From Ampelomyces quisqualis (Eukaryota > Ascomycota > Dothideomycetes > Pleosporales > Phaeosphaeriaceae): a stretch of DNA of 64,000 bases. Positions 10,961 through 20,335 of the stretch are shown here, piece by piece. Under the pieces are notes generated by a model. That model made no database searches. It saw only the letters and a program-made list of their open reading frames with translations, and was not told the DNA's origin. Each line of letters begins with the position of its first letter. Within the stretch, counting starts at the first letter, position 1. The stretch spans positions 310,001-374,000 of the forward strand of contig JAGTXZ010000003.1 in NCBI GenBank assembly GCA_018398575.1. Direction: 5' to 3'. The position numbers were made by a program, and so were the translations under genes.

Positions 10961-12314
10961 TACTAGGGGTCTTCTATTATTCTAGCTTAGAGGTCTTTAT
11001 AGGAAGACGCACTGTTATAGATTAATAGGCTAGCGTAGAATTTGTTAGAGCGTTAGTAGTAGTAGTCTAATTCAGCTCCAAATTCTGTTGTAGGGCTAAC
11101 CTAATTAGCAACTTAGCAGCAGCTAGTGTTATACTTAGTGTAGAGTTATTCTTCTGCTCTATATTGTATGTAGTAAGGTGTTCTACTATCTAATTAAATA
11201 AGTTCTTCTATTAGTGCCTAAATTCTAGGTTAGGGGCTTGCAACCCTAGTGTAATCTTAGTCTACAAGTAGTAAAACTACTCTAAAGGGGGTACTTGTCT
11301 CTTAACTGCAGAACTTAAAAACCTAGCTTTAAACAAGAAGAACGTTTCCTCCTTTGTTATCTGCAATTAATTAAACGCTGCACAGCTTTTAGCTACCTTG
11401 TTGCCTATAATAAAATAAGACTTAAGTAGCTTAACTATTTGCTTAGCGTTCTAAAATTGCTCTTAATTAGTATCTAATAAATATTGTAGCTTAAGATAGC
11501 CCTTAGCTAATCCTATAGTGTAGCCCTATACTAAGGCCATGCGTTGTCTTTTAGTCTAATAGTAATCTAAGTTAATTTTAAGTTAATCCTAGATTAAGGC
11601 CTGCTATTAGCAGAAGGTAGAATCTTTTCTATCGCTAAGATTGTCTATATTAGGCGTTTTCTCAGATTATTAAAGTTAGCAAGAGCTCTTATAGCAATGT
11701 AAGTACTTAGATGTAGAGCTATTAGATAAACAGCAGAGTGCAGAATTGTTCTAGGGTAATTTAGTAGTAGGTAGAAGCTTATCTAGTCCTACTAACAGAG
11801 TTAGTCTTTTCTTAAGGGAATTAATTTCTACTAGAGCCTGTTTCAAATCTTGTTGTAATTAATTAACCTCTATTTAGGCAGGGGTTAGATTTAGTGCAGC
11901 TCTAGGCTAAGGAGGTTCCTTAGTGTTTGTCTTTTTTGCTTTAGCACTCTGTTGCCAGGTTGTTACAGTTAATACAGAGTTATCTTAGAAGAAGGCTCCT
12001 AAGGTTAGTTCTTTAGGGGGAGTTATTAGCGTTGCCTCTAATACTCCTAGGTTATTAATAGTCTCTAAGTTTCTATTGTAGCGCCAAACGCAACTTTTCC
12101 AAAGTAATTCTAACTGTTGTATTAATAGGAAGATCTAAACCTAAAGGCTTCAGCTGTTAAGAGATCTAAGAGATCCCAACTGTGTTTAATAGATTTGAGG
12201 TCGCAAACAGATCCAATTTAGATAAGGTTCTAGACGTTTTAACGCAATCTTTTTAAAAGTAAATAGTAATATTATCTAAATGCTATTACTAGCAAGACAA
12301 AGTTTCTCTTGTAA

Positions 12315-12613
12315 TATAACAACACAGGTAGGTACAGCTATTAGGATTAAATTAGATATATATTAGAGGCATATAGAAGTGCGTGTTGTATTAGAGATTC
12401 TAGATTAGCTATACACCTATAGGTCTTATACGAAAGGACAAGAGAAACTTGTCCTCTATCTATGCTATAGGCTTATATTTATAGTAGGCGTAGTAGCTAA
12501 GTTAGAGCGCTGTTAGAGCGCTTTTAGTCCTAATCTGCTAGCTCCCTATATAATCTGTTACTAAGCCTTTATAAGGTATTAGATGTAACATGTGTTTGCA
12601 TGTGCTTGTTACA
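12315..12613 (-). repeat. LTR of the gypsy element (5' LTR in element orientation)
   Basis: 299 bp, paired with 5518-5816. Its first bases are TATAAC instead of TGTAAC, a G-to-A change of the conserved LTR end. Confidence 0.92.
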
Positions 12614-12618
12614 ACTAA
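12614..12618. repeat. Target-site duplication ACTAA, right
   Basis: Identical to 5513-5517. Confidence 0.9.
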
Positions 12619-13544
12619 AGGTCTTCTCTTTTAGCTCTTGCTTTTAACGCTCTATTTTACGCAATAATAAGCTTTTAAGCGTGTACTTATTATACTAAAA
12701 CGCCTTACTTCTATAGATCTAGACGTTTTACTTACGTTACTTAATTATCTTGCGTATAAAGAATATTTTCTTTTAATAAGATTATAGTAAGTGCCTATAT
12801 AGCGCTGCTGCTAGTATAACTACTACCTTATACTCTCTTTTAAGAACATAGCCTATATAAGTAGAGTGCCTATTATACTTTCTACCTAAGCTATATAGCT
12901 TATTACTTTAAGCAGGACTTACAGCGCTATAATTCTAATTAATACTAAACTTCTCTTGTAACTAGTTAAGTAATATAAGCAGCTTAAGTAATATAAGTAG
13001 CTTAAGCAGCGTTATTAACCTTACTAGTGTTAGGATTATTTTAGCTACTTACTTCTTCTTCTCCTTCTCCTCCTTATTGCCTAATATAGGCACCTAATTA
13101 GAATTAGAATACTAAGCTGCTCTTGTACCTTACAGCAGACAAGTAATAGAGATCTATAAGAACTCTTTTAATTAGACTAGTAGTGCCCTAGTTATATACG
13201 TTGTTATATAAGAAGATAGTAAAAGTAGTTTTAGTAGTAGGCTAACTCTAGATTAATTAGATCTATTGTTATAAAGTTAAGGTGTAGTACTACTAATAGC
13301 ACTACTAAGAGGGCTCCTAAGGCTAAGATCTTAAACAGGATTGTAGCTTATATTACAACATGTATTTTAGCAAAGTTTTAAGAGGTATAACGTTATACAG
13401 CTTATAACTTAGTGCTAACAAGTTACTATAGTTCTAATAAAAAAACTTATTAGTACAAACCCCGCACGGCCTACATTCTAGTTTAATCTAAAGTTTAACT
13501 AGCCATCTAAGGTTAGGCGCGACGCTGATCTATTTGCCCCCTCG
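12619..13544. other. Right arm of the outer transposon
   Basis: RIP-mutated DNA up to about 13480, then about 60 bp of normal composition before the inverted repeat. I see no recognisable coding trace. Confidence 0.5.
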
Positions 13545-13590
13545 GCAAAGTACAGATCAGAACTTTCAGATCGGACTGGGAAACCCCCCT
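13545..13590 (-). repeat. Terminal inverted repeat, right, 46 bp
   Basis: Exact reverse complement of 3154-3199, followed by the ATT duplication at 13591-13593. Confidence 0.95.
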
Positions 13591-13696
13591 ATTGAGACAG
13601 GGACACACACTCCCTGCTGATGGCCTCGTTGCGAATCCCGAAGGTGTGGTTCACCACACTCCCACTGGCCTTTCTTTTGCAGCGCTGGCTCGCATC

Positions 13697-14935
13697 ATGA
13701 CTTCTTGTCGTCATTATTTCATCTCTCTTGTTCAGATATCGCTCATCCCTGGCACTACAGTCGCCTCAAATGCAACCTCCGCGCTTCCAGGCGGTTTGAA
13801 TGCATGTATGCTCGAGCCGAATCTTCTTCTATGTGATGCTAGTTGGAAACTGCGAGTGATGAGATGGGTGCAAAAACCAAATTATCGCGGCACCTTCGAC
13901 ATACTTTGGGTCTCGGTAGTCACAATCGGCATGAGCACACACACACAACGTTATACTTAAACCTACCAGCGCCCAAAAAAACATATTTCAAGCTCTTCTA
14001 TCGTCAAATGCTTTAGATACTACTTGGCATCATCGGTCCCGAATTCGTTCTTACGTATGCCGCGGGCCAGTGGAGTAGAGCGAAGTGGTCTGTCATTACC
14101 TTCCAAGACGAACGTCCAGAATGGCATATGCGACATGCATTCTTCGCAGACATGGGCGGCTTCATTTTGCATACTGGGGACGGCACGACATTTCCGCTCA
14201 ACGCGATGCAGCTCCATTGGCTAGTCCGTCACGATCATGTCGAGTTCTCAAATGTAACGAGGCGTGAGATATGGGACAAGTCGAAGCAAGAAACTTTCAC
14301 GAAATTCATCTTCATCACGGCGTTCCGGTCGGCTATCTGGTTATCCAATGCTCAGCTCGCGCCGTTCAGAAGTCGACCATCACGACTCTAGAGCTCAACG
14401 CTCTCGCCATTGTGGTCTGCTCGCTGATGTCAGTACACCGGTACATCTCTACACAAGCAAGACAGTGGTAGACATGATAGGCAACCGAGAATGGGACCTC
14501 ACACCGCTCGATCACGTCGATCCAAACGGGCCTGCTTACTCGGTCAACGCTCAACCATTCATGCACATGCCGGTCAAACCCAAAGAGCGAACAATCCCCA
14601 ATTATAGGTTCCCAACAAATCTTTACGGCTTACAAGAGTACTTTTTGTATTTTGCTACACTGCTCTTCACAGGAATTCATGTTGCCGGCTGGAACTTCGA
14701 CTTCCCCACGAGTCTCGAACGACTTCTTTGGCACATCTCTTCGCTGCTGTTATTCGGAATCACAATCGCTTTCTGGTTTTTCGATACGATTGCTTTGTGG
14801 AAGCGACTTGGTCGTTGGAGGATAATATACCTATATCTGTTCAACAAGGAAGATCTAAAGAAGCATCGCAGGAATATGATAAGGAGACAGGCCCTTCAGC
14901 CAAAGCGAAGGATGTCGGAGTTGCCATTGGCATGA
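13697..14935 (+). pseudogene. Broken gene for a fungal integral membrane protein of unknown function
   Basis: The coding trace uses three frames. An N-terminal signal-like stretch from the ATG at 13697 leads into R-G-T-F-D-I-L-W (frame of 13697). A shift within the CA repeat near 13940 leads to N-L-P-A-P-K-K-T-Y-F-K, then an in-frame TAG at 14014, then GIIGPEFVLTYAAGQW and FADMGGFILHTGDG. Another 1-nt shift near 14325 leads to GYLVIQCSARAVQ. A loss of roughly a dozen codons plus a shift near 14430 leads to STPVHLYTSKTVVDMIG and three C-terminal hydrophobic segments ending at 14935. The family is common in Pezizomycotina and has no known function. Unannotated introns could explain one shift but not all lesions. 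It starts 100 bp from the transposon. Confidence 0.75.
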
Positions 14936-15522
14936 GAATTTGCAACCATCATGCCTGTGGCTATCATTTATGGGATAGCGAGGCTTTATTTGATTGGAGA
15001 AGCTTTCGCAGAATTACGGGACATTAATGCGTCAGCTTATATTACCGTCGAGTGGACCGACTTCATTCCGCATGTTTGCTAGCGAATATGAAATCTCGAA
15101 TTAAACTATTCTCCAGCCCCCGCTGCTATTGGCTGCAGAATTAGATGTATGAGGGTCTTGATTTATGAACCAGCGAAGCTTACTAAAACGCTGCAGTAGA
15201 GGTACAGCCATCTTTTGATCAGTGTGTCCTACTACATCCTGGACAGTCGGAATAGGGAAGCTTGCTGAGCATATCCCTCTAAGCATGACGGATGCGAGAA
15301 TTCAAAAGGCTTTCCTCATTTGTTTTGCAGATTTCAAGAAGGTCGATGCCAAATGAATGACTTTGAAGTGCAAGCAGGAACACGTGACACCGTGTGGCTA
15401 GCGCGACCCGACCGCAAGCTCGCTTGACACAGGTGGCAGGTGGGAACGCTCACCTGACGCCCTGCCCTTGTCTTCTGTTTTTCAACTGTATGCACCGTCC
15501 GCTCAACTGCAGAGCGATCGAG
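14936..15522. other. Intergenic
   Basis: About 590 bp between the broken membrane-protein gene and the F-box-like gene. No feature recognised. Confidence 0.5.
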
Positions 15523-16911
15523 ATGGCGCCAAATCAACCTAATCAGCGCAACACGACGTTAGGCCAAGCGGCCGCAAAGCTAGAGCGGTACGGTTTCTGT
15601 GTTTCCAGTCAAGTCTATTTGGTCATTCTGATGATCACTTAGTCAAAAAAGTACCAGTGCCAGTTTTCACTGAGGTAGGCTGGACCGAGTTTATCATTTA
15701 CTCCAGCAATACCCATCTGGCTTGTGCGGTAAAGGGAGGAAGCTCTCGATAAAGAGCTGAAGGAGCTCCAAGAGCGGATGCGATGGCTTCATACCCTGCA
15801 GAATTTGAATAGAGGTCAGCAAAATGATTGACTGTCAAGGTACCTATCTGCTCCTAACCTGTGAGCGTTGCTGACTCGATTCACACAGCGTACACATCCG
15901 AACTATCGTGCCGTACTGCCAGTCCTGGAGTCTTCAGTTCGCCAAAGAAATGCAGGAACGACTTCCCGCGGAGATACGTAACTTCATCTACTATCACCTG
16001 TGGGACAAACCTACCATCACTGCGTTCCCCGACCTGTCGAGGATAGCTGGAGGTTCGAAGTGTCTGCAGAAACACTGCGACTGTACCGGACGTCACGACG
16101 AGCCACACCTGCCACAATTTGTCAAACAATCCTTCATGGGTCGCGATACCGCTCGAGAACTTGTACGGGCTTTATACGACGCATTTCATTCTAGGGATGA
16201 ACATCTCACCATTCGTGCGCCAGAGCACACCAAGTCGGCGGTGTCCAAAGATGTGTTCCAGTTAGATATCGACCCGGGCCTTCATCTACGGTCTCTCGTT
16301 CTTCGAATTAAGCTTGATAGACTACGGTTGCCACGAAGATACCATGCACCACAACATGAACTCACGAGCAATTGCAAGCACACAGATGCCGAGAAGACAT
16401 ATACAAGGGGGTCCGAGCTGCAGGCATGGCTGGAAGCTTTGACACGCATAGAGTACAAGGCCAAATTCAAACTGCTCATAAGCTTGTTCCAACGCAACAT
16501 CCGAGTCGCGGTGATAGAGGAGGTCCTTCTGAACTTGGGTGATATCAGGCGATTCCTGCAAGCGCGCGGAATGGAAGTGACAATTGATTGGACCTGCAGT
16601 GGAAATTCGGAGAAAGGCATCGAGTCAGACGCTGACTACAATGTGTACGAAGAGATGGACAATTTCTACACTCTGCCCCGGAGGGATTGGAAGCTCTATC
16701 TCCTGGACACTCTGGTCATGGTATGTTGACTCTTATATGCCATACGCTCAGCTGATAAGCATAGGCAGAGAATGACGGGATTATTCGAGACAAGCATGCC
16801 TGGTTTTACAACGAGCCCTGCAAGCACGTCTCTACACGCGCGTTTGTACACGGAATGTGGGACAAATCCGAGGATGAAAATACAACTGATGGAGAGGAGG
16901 AAGATGAATAA
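15523..16911 (+). CDS. F-box/2EXR-like protein, apparently truncated by a premature stop
   Basis: Proposed exons: 15523-15587, 15735-15814, a main exon from about 15889-15948 to 16720, and 16765-16911. The first junction (KLER/EEALDKELKELQERM) and the last (intron 16721-16764, M/AENDGIIRDKHAW) keep frame. The second junction is uncertain: acceptor AG at 15947 keeps phase, the better-looking one at 15888 does not. The main exon carries LPAEIRNFIYYHLWD, the L-P-x-E-I-R-N-x-I-Y signature of the large dothideomycete F-box/2EXR-type families, which usually act as substrate adaptors or are of unknown function. TAA at 16909-16911 follows an acidic run, but the same frame continues open for 51 more acidic codons to TAG at 17065. 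Confidence 0.6.
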
Positions 16912-17067
16912 TTCTACGAATCGTACGGCGAGGATGAGTTTAGTGAGTCAGACCCTGATGAGGATGGAGACGAAAACGCGCCCTGGACTGTGCAGACAGA
17001 CGAGGACCTCATGAAGTCAGAATCAGGTGACAAGCTCGCGGATAGCGAAGACGAGGACTTTCGCTAG
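16912..17067 (+). pseudogene. Severed acidic tail of the F-box-like gene
   Basis: In frame with the preceding exon after its TAA. It encodes FYESYGEDEFSESDPDEDGD and further Asp/Glu-rich residues to a second stop at 17065-17067. The composition continues the acidic run before the TAA, so a single GAA-to-TAA change would explain it. Readthrough is possible but not indicated. Confidence 0.5.
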
Positions 17068-17235
17068 GGCTGTGTGTGGAAATGAGAAGTCCGATAGGAG
17101 GGGCGATATATACCTGTTGTCAAATAAGGCGTAGGCAGAAATGGGTGTATGGATGTACTATAGGTGATAAAAGGCTTAGGTATAATCAACCTCGCCTTTG
17201 CATAGACTCAAGAGATGTGATCAGTACCATAGTGC

Positions 17236-17880
17236 CTACTCGTTCAAAGGAGTCAGTCCCTCCGCGTCAAGCGTCTTCTTCACCGCATCCCTCCTAACAA
17301 CCTCCTCCACCAACCTCGTGTAATTGGGAAAATGCTCCCTCATCCCAAACTTGAGCATATTCCCCCACCGATAAAACACAAACAAGTACACATCCACAGC
17401 GGTAAACACATGGCCCACAGCGTGCATCTCCCCCTCCAATTTCTCTTCAATATACTCAAAGCACTCCCTCACCGTCTCTCGCCCCTTGGCCTTGACGACA
17501 TGATACACAGCCTCCTCGGCCCCCACAAACCTGCTCGGCCTAAACACGCCACCAAACGCCTGCCCATGCAACGTGGCGCACAGCCAAACCATCCACTCGT
17601 GCGCACGGGCTTGTTCGAGCACCGTTCCCCCCAGCAACTTCTTCTCGGGCACCAGCAAGGAGATTGTGGCGATGATGGCGGGGGACTCGGTGATGCGGTT
17701 GCCGTCGAGGTCGAGGATGGGGACGCGGCCTTTGGGGTTGAGAGGGAGGTATTTGGCGGGGAAGCCGCGCTGGGCGCCGAGGTTGGTGGTGCTGAAGGGG
17801 AGGCCGGATTCGGCGAGGGTGATGTGGGAGGCTAGGGCTACGGAGCCGGGGGTCATGTAGAGGTGGATTTTGGGTGGCAT
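17236..17880 (-). CDS. Glutathione S-transferase
   Basis: Single-exon, 214 residues from the ATG at 17880. The longer frame from 17988 adds an unlikely Pro/His-rich leader. The N-terminal thioredoxin-like domain starts KIHLYMTPGSVALASHITLAES and contains the cis-proline motif GRVPIL and the glutathione gamma-Glu-binding E-S (NRITESPAII). The helical C-terminal domain follows from about residue 85 (ARAHEWMVWL) with the family's late D-V-Y-L-F block. It conjugates glutathione to electrophiles or reduces peroxides in the cytosol; substrate class cannot be read from sequence. It is convergent with the F-box-like gene and divergent from the BAX-inhibitor gene. Confidence 0.88.
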   Translation of the reverse strand: MPPKIHLYMTPGSVALASHITLAESGLPFSTTNLGAQRGFPAKYLPLNPKGRVPILDLDGNRITESPAIIATISLLVPEKKLLGGTVLEQARAHEWMVWLCATLHGQAFGGVFRPSRFVGAEEAVYHVVKAKGRETVRECFEYIEEKLEGEMHAVGHVFTAVDVYLFVFYRWGNMLKFGMREHFPNYTRLVEEVVRRDAVKKTLDAEGLTPLNE

Positions 17881-18426
17881 GGTGGTGTGGTGGAAGGAGG
17901 TGGGGAGGCGGGGAAGGAGGGAACTGTGGTATTGCGGGGTGTGTTTGGGGTTCAGCTTCTTTGGGTGGGTGTGTTGCGAAACTTTCATGTCCTTCTACGA
18001 CAAGCTTGCATTGTACAGGTGGCACGGCAAAGATGTTATGTGTGGGTGTAAGCACAAGAGGCATGGGTGTGATTCGTGGGAGGCGCAGCCATGGATGAAG
18101 GAACGGAAAGGCCATGGATGAAGGAACTGAAAAGGTCTGTCCGATGCGGGCACATGACAATAGTAGGTCCATTAGACGTCATTTCATCGTCGCAAACGAG
18201 CCAAGATGGACTCGTGCGATGCGCGACGATGGGAGAAGTGGGGGAGTTTCGCGATGTTTCCATGGCGCACGCTAAACGGCGGCCCGCGTCATTCAAGGCG
18301 TCACGGGCGCAGCCCGCTGACTGTGTATGTAGTTGACCTCTACCAACACTACCACACCTTCATCGTACGCGCCACCTCTCCCGATACGACCCGCATCCAC
18401 AGATCATCAACGCCTGACAAAGCGAC
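17881..18426. promoter_or_regulatory. Shared divergent promoter region, GST and BI-1-family genes
   Basis: 546 bp between two outward-facing start codons, so it must hold both promoters. A near-duplicate 22-bp stretch (CCATGGATGAAGGAACGGAAAG and CCATGGATGAAGGAACTGAAAA) lies at 18089-18132. No known operator identified. Confidence 0.5.
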
Positions 18427-19334
18427 ATGGCTGGTCCCAAATACCAAAATGTGCCCCAGCGGGACTCGCTGGACGAGGCGGCGCCCTCATACTCGCAGGC
18501 GCCACCAAGCTACGAGCCACCAGTGAATGACGCCAACGCAGCTCTCCTCAGCGGCGTGCCGCGAGGCGAGGACGACAACCTGCCAGATGACTTCAAGTTT
18601 GGCGGCGTCGTAGCGGAGGCCACACTTGACATTCGCATGGCCTTCGTCAGGAAGGTGTACGCTATCCTGTAAGTACTCGGTACAGCCGACGACGATGGGC
18701 GCTCTCAGATGTGTGCGCGCAGGTACTGACTTCACACGGGACTGTTCAACTCCTCGCTACTGCTGCCGTCAGCTACGTCTCGATGGTCTCGACCTCATAC
18801 AAGAACTGGATCCAGACAAACCCGTGGATGATGTGGGTGTCGCTCTTGGGCGCATTCGCATTCCTAGGCCTCACGTTCTGGAAGCGCAAGTCGTACCCGA
18901 CCAACTTGCTGTTCCTTGCCGGATTCACTGCTATGGAGGCGTACTCTATCTCGGTCATCGTATCGTTCACCGACTCGAAGATCGTGGTTGAGGCGGCCAT
19001 CTTCACGCTCGGCATCTTCGTCGCGCTCACACTATTTGCCTGCCAGTCAAAGTACGACTTCACGAGCTGGATGCCATACCTGTTTGGCGCACTCTGGGTG
19101 GTGATTCTGTTCGGCTTCATGAACGCATTCTTCCCGTACAACAGCAAGGTCGAGCTTGGATACGGAATCATGACGGCTCTGATCTTCTCGGGCTACATCC
19201 TGGTCGACACGCAGCTCATCATGCGCCACTACCACGTCGAGGAGGAGATTGCGGCAGCCATCTCGCTGTATCTTGACATCATCAACCTCTTCCTGGCCAT
19301 CCTCCGGATACTCAACTCGCAGAACAACAATTAA
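18427..19334 (+). CDS. BAX inhibitor-1 family (TMBIM/LFG-like) membrane protein
   Basis: Exon 1 is 18427-18668. The proline-rich cytosolic N-terminus (APSYSQAPPSYEPP) leads to IRMAFVRKVYAIL, the start of the BI-1 core. The last exon, ending at 19334, supplies seven hydrophobic segments and the C-terminal block typical of the family (GYILVDTQLIMRHYH, LDIINLFLAILRIL). The donor GTAAGT at 18669 is clear and a branch site ACTGAC sits at 18724-18729. The frame-correct acceptor expected at about 18739 reads CACACGG instead of ..AG. The next AG, at 18772, is in frame but removes 11 residues of the first membrane segment. BI-1 proteins act in ER or Golgi membranes in calcium leak and cell-death control. 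About 278 residues with the conserved reading. Confidence 0.85.
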
Positions 19335-20335
19335 CCATGGGAACGAGGAGTCTAGGGGTTGGTCTTGTTTGTATAGTAAGGATGTCAGTGGCGACGAGAC
19401 ACGTGGGGTGTCGCAGTATGATTATTTTCCATGCATAGTTTGAATACATAATGTGTCCATTTGAACAAGCTCTTCCACTAATGCACGCAGGACGGTGTCA
19501 GACGAGGCTGTCATGGGATGCTCCCACGAATGGCGGGGGTCGCAGACACTGGAGCCGCAGAGGGGGGCGCCTACTATTGGTTAGCACACAAGGGGAAACG
19601 CCATGAACGGAACCCTGGAGGCTTGAGGCTTTCGCGACGCAGAAGCTTGCATTCCGAACCCTTGGCCACAGTTGCACCAGTGCGATTCTGCTTGCCACGT
19701 CCTGTCTCGTCTTGGAGGTTGCATCCGTGTCTTGTTCCCTCTCAGCTACGACGGCGTCGACGTCCCCACCACCAAACTAGCAAACTTACGCGAGGCCCAG
19801 GCGAACCACCAAAAAAGTAGCGCGCTCCACCGTCCAGAGTCGTGTTGTAGAGTCCAAGGCCCCATTGTCGTGTCTGCCGTGATCGTCTCGCCCGTGACGA
19901 GCCCGCAGACACTCGGCGACCGGGCTATCTACCTGCTAGGGAGGCACGATCCGCGCTTGCCCATCACGTCAAACCCTGAACATCTCTACTGGCACCACCA
20001 CACCGCTTCCTCTTCGAAACATCTGCGCGCCCCCCCGCGCCGAGCATTTCGCTGCGTCCTGAGGCCCTGCCAATCCTCCTTCTTCCTATCACCCGTCCCA
20101 ATGGCTGTGCGTTGCTGAGCAGGAACATCCGCATCGCTTGCTGCCCACCCAACGTCCGCGACCCAGATTGACAAGACGCGGTCCCGCTGTGCCGCAGGAG
20201 TCGCTCTCTCCCACATAGGCTCCCTACCTACCAGCAAACATCGAGCACGCAGACCCCTCGAAGCTGCACCGACGATAGCGTCGTCCGACCGCAGACGCCT
20301 CGGCCCCATAGTGCAGTGTGGTCGAGTAGCCCACC
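19335..20335. other. Intergenic, upstream of the ceramide synthase gene
   Basis: 1 kb with small chance ORFs; the last few hundred bases are C-rich and probably 5' untranslated leader of the ceramide synthase. No RNA gene recognised. Confidence 0.5.

Larger units (their letters stand above)
5518..12613 (-). mobile_element. Ty3/gypsy LTR retrotransposon with chromodomain, RIP-mutated
   Basis: A 7,096-bp element with 299-bp LTRs and ACTAA duplications. It lies on the minus strand: on that strand the order is gag zinc knuckle (about 10940), reverse transcriptase (about 9375), chromodomain (about 7080), then a polypurine tract abutting the LTR near 5820. A chromodomain following the integrase region defines the chromovirus branch of Ty3/gypsy. 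All coding parts are inactivated by TAA/TAG. The two LTRs differ at about 20 positions and every difference I counted is a transition, as RIP produces. Confidence 0.9.
3154..13590 (+). mobile_element. PIF/Harbinger-like DNA transposon carrying a nested retrotransposon, RIP-mutated
   Basis: A 10,437-bp unit bounded by 46-bp perfect terminal inverted repeats and a 3-bp ATT duplication. The left arm (3403-4505) holds a decayed DDE transposase. The middle is a Ty3/gypsy element with its own duplication. The right arm (12619-13590) shows no recognisable gene. From about 3300 to 13480 the DNA is extremely TpA-rich and almost lacks CpA/TpG, and every coding trace is studded with TAA/TAG where Gln or Trp is expected. 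That pattern is typical of RIP in Pezizomycotina. The terminal 100-140 bp at each end are of normal composition. Confidence 0.85.

Noticed and set aside
14264..14935. Intact 223-residue membrane protein
   Set aside because: Its first 55 residues are out of frame with the conserved family sequence visible in the other frames; only the C-terminal part of a broken gene is open here.
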